Source: Patescibacteria group bacterium
GTDB taxonomy: Bacteria; Patescibacteriota; Gracilibacteria; UBA1369; PNNO01
Direction of reading: 5' to 3'
NCBI GenBank assembly: GCA_024275695.1
Contig: JAJRYP010000106.1
Coordinates: 1 to 26,636, forward strand
DNA: 26,636 bases
In this document: positions 7,957-16,444 of the stretch, one piece after another
Layout of the letters: each line of letters opens with the position of its first letter
Position numbering within the stretch: the first letter of the stretch is position 1
The notes under the pieces: generated by a model
Seen by the model: only the letters and a program-made list of their open reading frames with translations
Databases searched by the model: none
Told to the model about the DNA's origin: nothing
Translations under genes and position numbers: made by a program

Positions 7957-10338
7957 ATGTCAAATACACGAAAAGTAAATATAGAAAAGAAACTTGATGA
8001 GATTATTAAAAAGATCAAGGAGTACCTTGATGATTTCAATGAAGAAAAATTTACCAAAGCGTTTAAGTTCGCCAGAGATGCTCATGAAGGCCAATACCGT
8101 AAAGACGGAGTAACTCCGTACATTGTTCATCCGCTTGAAACAGTCAATATTTTAACAGATCTTCATATTGACGAAGATTCGTTGATTGCGGCCTTGGTGC
8201 ATGATGTTCCCGAGGACACAAAGAAAACTATTCGTGACGTTGAAAGACTTTTTGGGAAAAAAGTTGCTTTTTTAGTTAACAGTATTACCAAATTATCAAA
8301 AGTATACTACAGGCACGATATGGCCGAACGGCAGATCGAATCATTAAAAAAATTGCTTATTCATAGTGCGAAAGACTCAAGAGTAATTTTGATAAAACTG
8401 GCCGACAGACTTCATAACATGAGAACTCTTGAATATGTTAAGCCGGAAAAACGTGTAAGAATCGCAAAAGAAACACTCGAAATTTACGTTCCGATCGCAA
8501 ATCTTCTTGGTATCGACCAATTAAAAAAAGCGCTTGAAGATCTATGTTTCAAGCACATCTTTCCAAAAGAATATAAAAACATTGAACAAAAATTGGCTGA
8601 AACAAAAATTAGACAGGCAAATTTACTTGATGAAACAAAACGGGTTGTTACAAAAGCTCTAAAACAAGATGGCATTGAAAATTTTGAAATAACGGGGAGA
8701 GAAAAAAGCAGATACAGCGTTTACAAAAAAAGTCTCAGAAAAGAAAAATCTCCCGATGAACTTGAGGATTTGCTTGCAATGAGAATTATGGTTGATGATA
8801 TAAAAGATTGCTATGTTGTACTGGGTGTTATTCATTCGTTATTTAAGCCGAAACCCGGAAGATTTAAAGATTATATTTCTGTTCCCAAAACAAACGGATA
8901 TCAAAGCCTTCACACTATAGTATTTGGAATAAAAGGACAAATCACGGAATTTCAGATTCGCACGCACGATATGCATCTTGAAGCGGAATATGGAATTGCC
9001 GCTCATTATTTTTACAGAAGTCAACAGAGTTTAAATAACGCACTAAGCGAAAAACAATCAAAATGGGCAAAAAAAATCCTTTCTTATCAAAAGACAAACT
9101 TTGATAGCGAAAATTTTATCGAAGCTTTAAAAATTGATATTTTTCAGGACAGAATTTTCACTTTCACTCCAAGAGGCGACACTATAGATCTTCCGAGAGG
9201 AGCTACTGCAATCGATTTTGCATATACAATTCATACGGAAGTTGGAAACAATGCCTTAAAAGTTGAAATCAACGGTGAAATCGCGCCTCTAACGACTCAA
9301 CTTAAAACAGGGGATGTTATTAGTGTTATCACTTCACCGCATCCAAAAGGGCCAAACAGAGAATGGCTTATCTTTGCTAAAACAAATCTGGCAAAGAATA
9401 AAATCCGAGATGCGTTAAAAACCATTGGCAGAAAAAAGAAAATTGGGATCGGACGTAGGCTGCTTCAAAAAGAATTCGACAGGGCGGGCGTGGGATTAAT
9501 CGAAGAATTATCTAAAAAGAAACTTAAACTTCTTGTAGCAACACATAGTAAACCTCATCACTGCCGAACTTTCCAGGATCTTCTCGTGGCCATAGGTGAA
9601 GGGACAATTAATCCGGTAGACATTATTAGAATCATTTATCCTCAAAAAACATTATTAAAGTCCGATCCTTTCAGATATTTGAAGAAACTTTTTCATATGC
9701 CTCAACTTAATAAAAAACGCGTCGGGCTTAAAATAAAAGCTTTGGATAGAATCGGAGCGGCAAGAGACGTGTTAAATATTCTTACGGAAAACAAGATTAA
9801 TATCGCTAAACTTAAAGTCAGTTCACGCGGTCTTCACAATACGTTTTCCATGAGCCTTGTCCTTGAAGTGGAATCCTTTGACCAGTTCAGTTATATATGT
9901 GAACAGATGGAACAAATTGACGAAATCATTGAAGTAAGACGTGAATTCCATCTAAAACGCATTCCGTTTTACATTTTGGCCGCTTTTACAATTGCCTTAT
10001 GGACCGCACATCCTTTTGTAACTTATTATCTTTCACAAGGTACATTTTTTAACATTCCCGAAAATCTTGCCATTTACGGAGGTATTGCAATGCTTTTTTT
10101 CCTTGTATATCAATTAAAACGTGCTACACAAAGAACTTTCCCGGAATTAAGAAATACCGGGAAAATATTGTGGCTTCTAACATTTTTGATTGGCAATTTT
10201 GCGCTTTTCACAATTATTGCGGAGATTTATTTCTATGAACTCCACTTTAACTGGATTGTTGTCTTCGGGTTGATTTTGTTTATTTACGCTTATCTCGCGT
10301 CCGAATACATGGAATATAAAAATCCAACGGAAACCTAA
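7957..10338 (+). CDS. Bifunctional RelA/SpoT homolog with C-terminal membrane domain
   Basis: Makes and degrades the alarmone (p)ppGpp. I start at the ATG at 7957 (MSNTRKVNIEKKLDEI), giving 793 residues; the longer open frame upstream runs antisense to mnmA. The N-terminal HD hydrolase is intact: YIVHP (H58), VHDVPEDT (H82, D83) and KLADRLHNMRTL (D150). The synthetase domain has GREKSRYSVYKK, GRFKDYISVPKTNGYQSLH and TEFQIRT (E331). The RFKD matches the RxKD signature of bifunctional Rel/SpoT enzymes, not the ExDD of RelA. A TGS domain spans about 397-458 and an ACT-like domain about 589-660. The zinc-finger/RIS domain normally between them, with its CCxPxPGD motif, is absent. Four hydrophobic helices follow (about 669-690, 704-720, 737-760, 765-783), which is unusual and suggests membrane tethering. 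Confidence 0.94.
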   Translation: MSNTRKVNIEKKLDEIIKKIKEYLDDFNEEKFTKAFKFARDAHEGQYRKDGVTPYIVHPLETVNILTDLHIDEDSLIAALVHDVPEDTKKTIRDVERLFGKKVAFLVNSITKLSKVYYRHDMAERQIESLKKLLIHSAKDSRVILIKLADRLHNMRTLEYVKPEKRVRIAKETLEIYVPIANLLGIDQLKKALEDLCFKHIFPKEYKNIEQKLAETKIRQANLLDETKRVVTKALKQDGIENFEITGREKSRYSVYKKSLRKEKSPDELEDLLAMRIMVDDIKDCYVVLGVIHSLFKPKPGRFKDYISVPKTNGYQSLHTIVFGIKGQITEFQIRTHDMHLEAEYGIAAHYFYRSQQSLNNALSEKQSKWAKKILSYQKTNFDSENFIEALKIDIFQDRIFTFTPRGDTIDLPRGATAIDFAYTIHTEVGNNALKVEINGEIAPLTTQLKTGDVISVITSPHPKGPNREWLIFAKTNLAKNKIRDALKTIGRKKKIGIGRRLLQKEFDRAGVGLIEELSKKKLKLLVATHSKPHHCRTFQDLLVAIGEGTINPVDIIRIIYPQKTLLKSDPFRYLKKLFHMPQLNKKRVGLKIKALDRIGAARDVLNILTENKINIAKLKVSSRGLHNTFSMSLVLEVESFDQFSYICEQMEQIDEIIEVRREFHLKRIPFYILAAFTIALWTAHPFVTYYLSQGTFFNIPENLAIYGGIAMLFFLVYQLKRATQRTFPELRNTGKILWLLTFLIGNFALFTIIAEIYFYELHFNWIVVFGLILFIYAYLASEYMEYKNPTET

Positions 10339-10364
10339 AATGATCTCGCTTCGCTCGTTTCCAT

Positions 10365-11099
10365 TTATTGCGCACTTCGCTCTGCTTCGTGCGTGGCCGA
10401 AAATTCCATTAAAGATTCTTTAACATAAAGATTTTCATCATATAAAGCTCTTCCAATAACGGCACCTTTAACGCCTATCTCTTTTAAAGTTTTTAAATGC
10501 TTTTTTGTTCCTATACCACCGGAGGCGTAAACCCGGAGAGGTGTCATGCGCAGGATACGATCAATTTCATCATAATTTGGATGAATTTCCGTTCCTTCTT
10601 TCCAAACATCTTTATAAAGTACTTGCGTGACACCAAATGAAGGAAGTTTTTCAGCAAAATCAATGACTTTTAAAGGAAAATCAAGCTTTTGATCGGTTAA
10701 CACTTCATCTCCTTTTGCCTTAATTCCTACAATAATCTTATCTGCTCCATATTTTTTTATACTTTCAACGTAAACCGGCTCAGCCGAAACGCCGAGACAC
10801 ACCTGATTCATTCCCATTGCAAACGCCCGCGCAATCGCATCCATGCTTCTAATCCCGCCCGCCAATATCAAATGCGCATCAGTTTCGCGTCTTAGTTCTT
10901 TAACAATTTCAAGATTTAGATTGGTCCCGAATTCCGACTTATCAAGATCAACAATTAAAATCTTCGTAGCTCCCTGCGAAACAAACTCTGCGGCATATTC
11001 CAAAGGAGACTTGTTATAAATCTCCTTTTGCTCAAGACTCCCCTTATAAAGGGCGACACATTGCTCGCCTAAAATATAAATCGCCGGCACTATTTCCAT
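10365..11099 (-). CDS. HisA-like TIM-barrel protein lacking catalytic aspartates
   Basis: The fold is that of HisA, the ProFAR isomerase of histidine synthesis. The 244 residues match it along the whole length: VPAIYIL at the start, VDLDKS at about 50, LAGGIR at about 79-84, and the phosphate-binding YASGGIG (about 191-197) and GAVIGRALYD (about 213-221). However, the first catalytic aspartate (PAID in the family) is Tyr8, the second (usually in SxDxR) is Lys127 in VGIKAKGDE, and the threonine of the LYTD motif is Lys163 (LYKDVWKEG). Isomerase activity is therefore doubtful. There are no other his genes here. It is the last gene of an aroD-like/ychF cluster, 10 bases after ychF. I take the ATG at 11099; a TTG just before it is in frame. 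Confidence 0.85.
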   Translation of the reverse strand: MEIVPAIYILGEQCVALYKGSLEQKEIYNKSPLEYAAEFVSQGATKILIVDLDKSEFGTNLNLEIVKELRRETDAHLILAGGIRSMDAIARAFAMGMNQVCLGVSAEPVYVESIKKYGADKIIVGIKAKGDEVLTDQKLDFPLKVIDFAEKLPSFGVTQVLYKDVWKEGTEIHPNYDEIDRILRMTPLRVYASGGIGTKKHLKTLKEIGVKGAVIGRALYDENLYVKESLMEFSATHEAERSAQ

Positions 11100-11109
11100 C
11101 AAATTTTAA

Positions 11110-12204
11110 TTATTGACTGAAACGAAAATGCATTATGTCTCCGTCTTGTACAATATACTCTTTTCCTTCAAGTCTCATCAAACCTTTTTCGCGAGCTTTT
11201 GTTTCTCCGCCACTTTCGATAAAATCGTTACAATTAATAACTTCCGCTCGGATAAATCCTTTTTCGAAATCGGTATGAATTGTACCGGCGGCTTTTGGAG
11301 CAGTATCACCATTTCTTATAGTCCAGGCATGGACTTCTTTTGGTCCGGCCGTAAAGAAAGTTATTAAATTAAGAAGTTTATATGAAGCTTTGATTAACTG
11401 ATTTAAGCCTGTTTCTTTTAATCCGATAGTTCCTAAATATTCCTTTGCTTCTTCCTCCGTGAAACTTCCAAGCTCCTCTTCCGTTTTTGCGGAAATAGGA
11501 ATTAATGTTTTTTCGTCCGATATGTCGAGTTTTCCCCTAATCTCGTTAATATTTGTATTTGCAACTTAATCCTCACGGACATTTGCGATATATAGAAGAG
11601 GCTTTGCGGTTAAAAAATGGAGATCGCCAATCAGGATTTTCTCCTCTTCGGACAAATCCATGTTTGAAACAAGTTCTCCACGATGAAAATACGCCTCGAT
11701 TTTTTTTAAAAGCTCAACATATTCTTTTTTCTTTTTATCACCCGACTTCGCTTCACTTTCGGCTTTATGAAGTCTTTTTTCCAACGTCTGCAAGTCGGCG
11801 AAAATGAGCTCCGCTTCAAGAATTTCTCTATCTTTTTGCGGCATCACTTCACCGTGAACATGGATAACGTCGGGATCTTCAAACACACGAATAACTTGAG
11901 CAATGGCATCACATTCGCGTATATGAGAAAGGAACCGATTCCCAAGACCTTCTCCTTCGCTCGCACCTTTCACGAGTCCGGCAATATCAACAAATTCAAT
12001 AACTGCGGGAATTATTTTTTCGGGATTAACCACCTTCGCGAGATCGTTAATTCTTTCATCCGGGACTTCAACAACTCCGACATTTGGATCAATCGTACAA
12101 AAAGGATAATTTGCCGATTCAGCCGTTTTGGAACGCGTGAGCGCATTGAATAGCGTTGATTTCCCTACGTTCGGAAGCCCGACTATACCTATTTTAAGAG
12201 ACAT
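11110..12204 (-). pseudogene. ychF: Ribosome-binding ATPase YchF interrupted by in-frame TAA
   Basis: YchF/Ola1 is an Obg-family P-loop protein that prefers ATP and binds the ribosome. The whole span is 365 codons, the family length, but codon 213 is TAA (11566-11568). Before it: G1 GLPNVGKST (about 9-17), G2-region YPFCTIDPN, G3 DIAGLVKGAS, and the NxxE ATP-specificity motif in YIANVRED, directly followed by the TAA. After it the same frame continues with no further stop through VANTNINEIRGK, IPISAKTEEELGSF, LLNLITFFTAGPKEVHAWTI and the C-terminal TGS domain (TIHTDFEKGFIRAEVI, ending YIVQDGDIMHFRFSQ), then TAA at 11110. No shift of frame is needed. The domain after the stop is needed for the normal fold, so a true stop should inactivate it. 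It may be an error, a nonsense mutation or a readthrough case. Confidence 0.93.
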
Positions 12205-12276
12205 ATTCTTTCAGAAGTGAATTTAAGTGTACGCATCCCATTTAAACACAAATCGTAGCGTTTTGAAATAACACAT

Positions 12277-12903
12277 TTAGAACTTCAGCTTTTCTCTAAG
12301 TTCTTCCCATTCGTCGAGTTCAATTTGCCCCTGCGCAGTTTTCCATTTTGCGTTTGGAGGAACGAAATCAATCATATTTCCAAATGATGCGGCAATAATT
12401 CTGCTCAATCTACCTTTTTCACTCATACAAAAAGAAACCAGCGGAAGCCCGATAGCATCACTTTCGGCAAGAAGTCTAAGAGGAATAAGATTATCTTCCA
12501 CTTTCTGCGCCGTCATAATTATTTTGCCAATATCCGCGCCAAGGGATTTCATTTTTTTTGTTATGTCAAGAGCCTCGTTATAAGGAAGTGTTTCCGTAAA
12601 ATTGTGGAAAGAAAGAATCAATTTAGTATTTTGCTTTTCCAGAAGTAAATCAGGAAAAAAAGAATCAAGATCAATATCAATATATGCCGGGTCATGCTCT
12701 AATACTTTATCAATTAACTGCCGATTTGATATATCGGTAATTTTGGCAAGGAGAGGCTTATTGGCTTCCTCTAAGAGTTTTTCAACATTTACGTTTTGAA
12801 TTTCATTAATCCATATTTCAATTAAATCGTAATTTCCCGGTATTTCTTGTAGCTTCCGCAAGACCCGGTCCATTTGGTTTTCTTTAATTGAAGCAGCAAT
12901 CAT
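12277..12903 (-). CDS. aroD: Type I 3-dehydroquinate dehydratase-like protein
   Basis: Class I dehydroquinases convert 3-dehydroquinate to 3-dehydroshikimate through a Schiff base. This 208-residue protein keeps the core signature: His100 in LILSFHNF (general base), Lys127 in ADIGKIIMTA (Schiff-base lysine), the CMSEKGRLSR stretch with Arg168, and the AQGQIEL loop near the C-terminus. The first substrate-binding element, usually ExRxD, reads EIWIN (29-33), so the arginine and aspartate are Trp and Asn. Activity or substrate may therefore differ. No other shikimate genes are nearby; the gene is followed at 72 bases by ychF and then the HisA-like gene. It is short because the N-terminus begins directly at the first strand. 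It has its own promoter, divergent from mscS. Confidence 0.85.
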   Translation of the reverse strand: MIAASIKENQMDRVLRKLQEIPGNYDLIEIWINEIQNVNVEKLLEEANKPLLAKITDISNRQLIDKVLEHDPAYIDIDLDSFFPDLLLEKQNTKLILSFHNFTETLPYNEALDITKKMKSLGADIGKIIMTAQKVEDNLIPLRLLAESDAIGLPLVSFCMSEKGRLSRIIAASFGNMIDFVPPNAKWKTAQGQIELDEWEELREKLKF

Positions 12904-12931
12904 CTCTTTATATTTATTAAAAAATATCTTA

Positions 12932-12960
12932 TTGTACTATACGGAACCATTATTCATAAT
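12932..12960 (+). promoter_or_regulatory. Promoter of mscS
   Basis: TTGTAC (12932-12937), a 17-base spacer and CATAAT (12955-12960), 14 bases before the mscS ATG, implying a leader of only a few bases. It is back-to-back with the aroD promoter, so the two may exclude each other. Confidence 0.5.
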
Positions 12961-12965
12961 TTCAA
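12936..12965 (-). promoter_or_regulatory. Promoter of the aroD-ychF-hisA-like cluster
   Basis: On the minus strand, TTGAAA (12965-12960), an 18-base spacer and TATAGT (12941-12936), 33 bases before the aroD ATG. It overlaps the divergent mscS promoter almost completely. Confidence 0.55.
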
Positions 12966-12974
12966 ATTTATACT

Positions 12975-14042
12975 ATGCCTTATTTTGAATTTCTTCAATA
13001 TTCATATTTTGGAAATACTCTTGAAAGATATGCAATTGCAGTCGGAATTTTTATTTTATTTATTATTGCCGCAATTATTTTGAACTTTCTCGTAAAGGGA
13101 ATTTTTCAAAAATACGCCATTAAAACAAAAACGAAACTCGATGATACGGTTTTGCATATTTTTCAACGTGTTGTTGTATTTATTTTGGCACTCGGAGGTC
13201 TCTATTTTGGTATTAAAGCACTTGTTTTACCTGACAATTATGCCGATTTTTTAAACAAAGCGTTTCAGGTAATCATTATATTCAAAGTATTTCAGGGAAT
13301 TACAATTCTTTCGGATTTTATTATTAAAAATTATTTCTGTAAGCTTCTTAAATCTCAAGGTGGATTTGAAATTCAACTTACCAGGCTTATCAGCCGCATC
13401 GCAAATATCGCATTATGGGTAATTGGACTCAGCATGATTCTGCAAGTTTTTGGTTACAATATAACCGCACTTGTTACCGGACTTGGAATTGGAGGTTTGG
13501 CTATCGCCCTTGCCGCACAAGAAACTTTGGGAAATTTTTTCAGTTCGATTTCAATAATGACGGATAAACCTTACAAAATCGGTGACATCGTAAAATTTGG
13601 TAATTACGAAGGATTTATCCGCGATATCGGACTCAGGACGACTCGTATAGAAACTTTTAAAGGAACTTCCATTTCGGTACCAAACAGCGAACTTGCGAAA
13701 TCGGTTGTGGAGAATCTTTCCAAAATGAAAGCACGCAGATATGACGGCGTTATCGGCCTCGCCTACGATACTAAAACCGCAAAGATCAAAAAAGCTCTCT
13801 CTCTAATTAAGGAAATAATTAAGGAAGAAAAAAGCACAACTAAAGATTTTCGTGTAAATTTTACCGATTATGAAGAATCTTCACTTAGAGTAGAATTCAC
13901 TTATTTCGTCAAGAAACCTGAAGATTACAATTTTTATATGAAGATCAGAACGAAACTTAACATAGCAATAAAGGACGCACTTGAAAAAGAAGGAATTGAA
14001 ATGGCATTCCCTACTCGTACCGTTCACCTGAAGAAGTTATAA
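12975..14042 (+). CDS. mscS: Small-conductance mechanosensitive channel, MscS family
   Basis: Homo-oligomeric channel of the inner membrane that opens under membrane tension to release solutes on hypo-osmotic shock. The 355 residues have about five membrane helices (near 18-41, 64-83, 92-117, 137-158 and the pore helix 162-190). The pore helix ITALVTGLGIGGLAIALAAQ shows the alternating Gly/Ala pattern, followed by ETLGNFFSSISIM and the MscS beta domain (PYKIGDIVKFGNYEGFIRDI, then TTRIETFKGTSISVPNSEL). A cytoplasmic alpha/beta vestibule ends at about residue 350. It has two helices more than the minimal three-helix MscS, as in many bacterial homologs. c-di-AMP, probably made by the cdaA product of this window, is known to control osmolyte and potassium balance in other bacteria; a link here is inference. 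Confidence 0.95.
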   Translation: MPYFEFLQYSYFGNTLERYAIAVGIFILFIIAAIILNFLVKGIFQKYAIKTKTKLDDTVLHIFQRVVVFILALGGLYFGIKALVLPDNYADFLNKAFQVIIIFKVFQGITILSDFIIKNYFCKLLKSQGGFEIQLTRLISRIANIALWVIGLSMILQVFGYNITALVTGLGIGGLAIALAAQETLGNFFSSISIMTDKPYKIGDIVKFGNYEGFIRDIGLRTTRIETFKGTSISVPNSELAKSVVENLSKMKARRYDGVIGLAYDTKTAKIKKALSLIKEIIKEEKSTTKDFRVNFTDYEESSLRVEFTYFVKKPEDYNFYMKIRTKLNIAIKDALEKEGIEMAFPTRTVHLKKL

Positions 14043-14114
14043 AAGTTATTAGCGAAGCACGATTTACTTCAATATTCAATAAATAATAAATTACACAATT
14101 TACACCCAAGTCGC

Positions 14115-14143
14115 TTTACAGTAGCGGCTATTTGTGGTATCAT
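14115..14143 (+). promoter_or_regulatory. Promoter of the 744-aa hypothetical gene
   Basis: TTTACA (14115-14120), a 17-base spacer and TATCAT (14138-14143) with an extended TGG before it, 26 bases upstream of the ATG at 14170. Confidence 0.6.
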
Positions 14144-14169
14144 ATTGTAATTAAATAAAAACAAAAATA

Positions 14170-16404
14170 ATGGATAATTTATTTTCCGAAAACAGACTTA
14201 TTTTCCTTTCTCCTCCCGGAAAAGGGCCTAAGCCCGGACCAAAAAAACAAGAAACACACGAGGCTGTTGAAAAACCTTCGTTAAAGCTTGAAAAAACTCC
14301 CGAAGCTCTTAAAGTGGAGGTTGAGCGAACACGCGATTCAATCAAAACTTTAAGGGAGCATATTAAAAAACGTGCGGAACGAAATCCCGCTTTAAAAAAA
14401 ATCCTGGCAAGACTGGATCAAATTGATGATGCTTTTTATCGAATGACACAAAGTTCGGAGGGAGTTAAATGGAATACATTGCAGAAAATTCAGACGATGA
14501 TTTACAAACCGGGAAGCGAACTTAATAAACAACGTATCGCAGTCGCGAAAAATATACTTGAAAAATCCGTTGGTGATTTTCGAAACGGGAATGTGGCTCG
14601 TTTGCTTGATCTCGCTTTGCTACTTAAATCTGATGGTATTCCCATTAAATCACAAGGATTAAGTGTTGAAAGAAGAGGCCATCATATGATTTTAAAAAAC
14701 GGCAATTCTACAACTACTTTTAAAATTGTACTGCAAGGCGACAATTGGACGCTAAACGAAGTGAGAATTGGAAAAAACGACAAAACTACCGAAACCGCTT
14801 TAGGGAAAAAGAAAACAAGCCCATATGTGCTTGGTGGATTAAAAGAAAGTGGCGGCTATACTCGTCCATTTTATTCTAACAGGGAAACCGCTACCAAAGA
14901 TGTGTATGATTATTCACACATGGCTAAAACCAAACCAAAACAAAAGGTAGTGGCAAAAAGAACACCTGAAAAACAAAGAACCCAAGCCGAGATTATTGGA
15001 GCTCAACTTACACAAGCAATTAAACTTATTCAGGAAGGAAAATCTCTCAATGCGGAAGCTAAGAAAGGACTTTCGACAATTGCAACACTTTTGCGAAAAG
15101 CCGATGAAGCGGGGAATCCAACCAGTCTAAATTATAAAAATGTCAAGATTTCGCTTACCTACGATGGAGAACACTTAAGAATGGATCTCCCGAAAAAACG
15201 CGGAAAAGGTGTTACTGTTAACGAAACTGCAATTTATTCAATACATGACAAAGCAATGACCGGCCGTGAGACAACCAAAAAAATAATAACTCGTGAAATT
15301 GTTCATAAAAGATGGGAAAAATTGATAAAAAAAGTAAATAGATTAAAGCCGGGAGAACAAGTATCGATTACTGTTGGAAATAACAGAATGGATATCAAAA
15401 AAACGAAAACAGGTATAAACATCTATGTAGATGGAGTATTAAACAGGAATTTAAATATGGCGAGTCTGAGTATGGTCAATATCGATTCTCAAACAGACTA
15501 TAAGATTGTTACTGCAAAAAAAGTAAAAGTGGCCGCAAAACCTAAACCTGAAAGGCCATATAAATTTAAAAAAGGCACTACCGGTAATTTAGTACAAAGA
15601 GCCGCGGAAGGAATACAAGAAGGGTCTGATGCACAATGGAAGCTGGCTATGAAGAAATCTCTTGATGCGAAAATTAAACAATTATCATCACACTCTACAA
15701 GATTAAGATTGGCTAAACAGATTATTAACGTATTACAAACACAAATGCCAAATGTACCGAAAAATAAAATATACTCTGAGGCAGGCCGAAGAGTTGCCGT
15801 TTTTATAACACATTTGAAAGGCGCAAGATCAAGAATTGATTCTCAAACACCTTCTCAAACAAGACAAGATATTAATAGAGCTATAGCTCTATTACCTGTT
15901 GGGAATAAAAAAGAAGGCCCGCTTTATGCTTTCGTAAAAGATTTACAACCTACGGAAATTAAAAAAGCGGCACCTAAAAAAGCTGTCGCTGCAAAACCCG
16001 GTGTTAGTTTTGAGAAAGTCGCCTTAAAAGATTGGCCGCAACAAATACAAACTAATGTGGCAAATGTCTTAAGACAGCTTTTAAAATATCCAAACATTGC
16101 CAAAGCGTATAATAGAAGATTTAATTCGGTTGCTTCGATATTATTAAAAAAAGTGCCCGGATCCCAATATTTACATGCTTTAACACAACATAAAGCTGTG
16201 AGAAAATTATTCCAGGATATAGCAAAAAATTCCGATGTTAAAAAGTTCCTAAGACGATATAATGAAAAGGCATTGCTTGGTCAAATTAAAAAACTTGCAC
16301 TCGCACCTTACCCTCCGGAGCCCAAGAAACCTACAGCTACTGAGAAAATAAGGATAGCACAATTGAAAAAAAGACGAGAAAAGATGAAGAAATGGGCCAC
16401 TTAA
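14170..16404 (+). CDS. Large lysine-rich hypothetical protein, 744 aa
   Basis: No recognised family. The protein is very basic, with no signal peptide and no membrane segment, so it is probably cytoplasmic. It opens with a Pro/Gly/Lys segment (FLSPPGKGPKPGPKK) and a helical region at about 40-130. Three similar stretches then appear at about 130-200, 280-345 and 380-440. Each is a helix followed by a beta hairpin of the type hydrophobic-x-[IV] ... G ... M-x-[IL] (GLSVERRGHHMILK, VKISLTYDGEHLRMDL, VSITVGNNRMDIKK). Basic Ala/Lys/Pro linkers (around 252-275, 450-470 and 600-615) separate these from two helical domains in the second half. It has its own promoter and is followed at 40 bases by another hypothetical gene. 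Structural or nucleic-acid-binding roles are possible but unproven. Confidence 0.85.
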   Translation: MDNLFSENRLIFLSPPGKGPKPGPKKQETHEAVEKPSLKLEKTPEALKVEVERTRDSIKTLREHIKKRAERNPALKKILARLDQIDDAFYRMTQSSEGVKWNTLQKIQTMIYKPGSELNKQRIAVAKNILEKSVGDFRNGNVARLLDLALLLKSDGIPIKSQGLSVERRGHHMILKNGNSTTTFKIVLQGDNWTLNEVRIGKNDKTTETALGKKKTSPYVLGGLKESGGYTRPFYSNRETATKDVYDYSHMAKTKPKQKVVAKRTPEKQRTQAEIIGAQLTQAIKLIQEGKSLNAEAKKGLSTIATLLRKADEAGNPTSLNYKNVKISLTYDGEHLRMDLPKKRGKGVTVNETAIYSIHDKAMTGRETTKKIITREIVHKRWEKLIKKVNRLKPGEQVSITVGNNRMDIKKTKTGINIYVDGVLNRNLNMASLSMVNIDSQTDYKIVTAKKVKVAAKPKPERPYKFKKGTTGNLVQRAAEGIQEGSDAQWKLAMKKSLDAKIKQLSSHSTRLRLAKQIINVLQTQMPNVPKNKIYSEAGRRVAVFITHLKGARSRIDSQTPSQTRQDINRAIALLPVGNKKEGPLYAFVKDLQPTEIKKAAPKKAVAAKPGVSFEKVALKDWPQQIQTNVANVLRQLLKYPNIAKAYNRRFNSVASILLKKVPGSQYLHALTQHKAVRKLFQDIAKNSDVKKFLRRYNEKALLGQIKKLALAPYPPEPKKPTATEKIRIAQLKKRREKMKKWAT

Positions 16405-16444
16405 CCGGAACGTGATATTGCCACATAATCAATAATCCAATCAT

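Noticed and set aside
10339..10400. Terminator hairpin between rsh and the HisA-like gene
   Set aside because: CGCTTCGCTCG-type sequence looks repetitive but forms no stable stem followed by a T-run.
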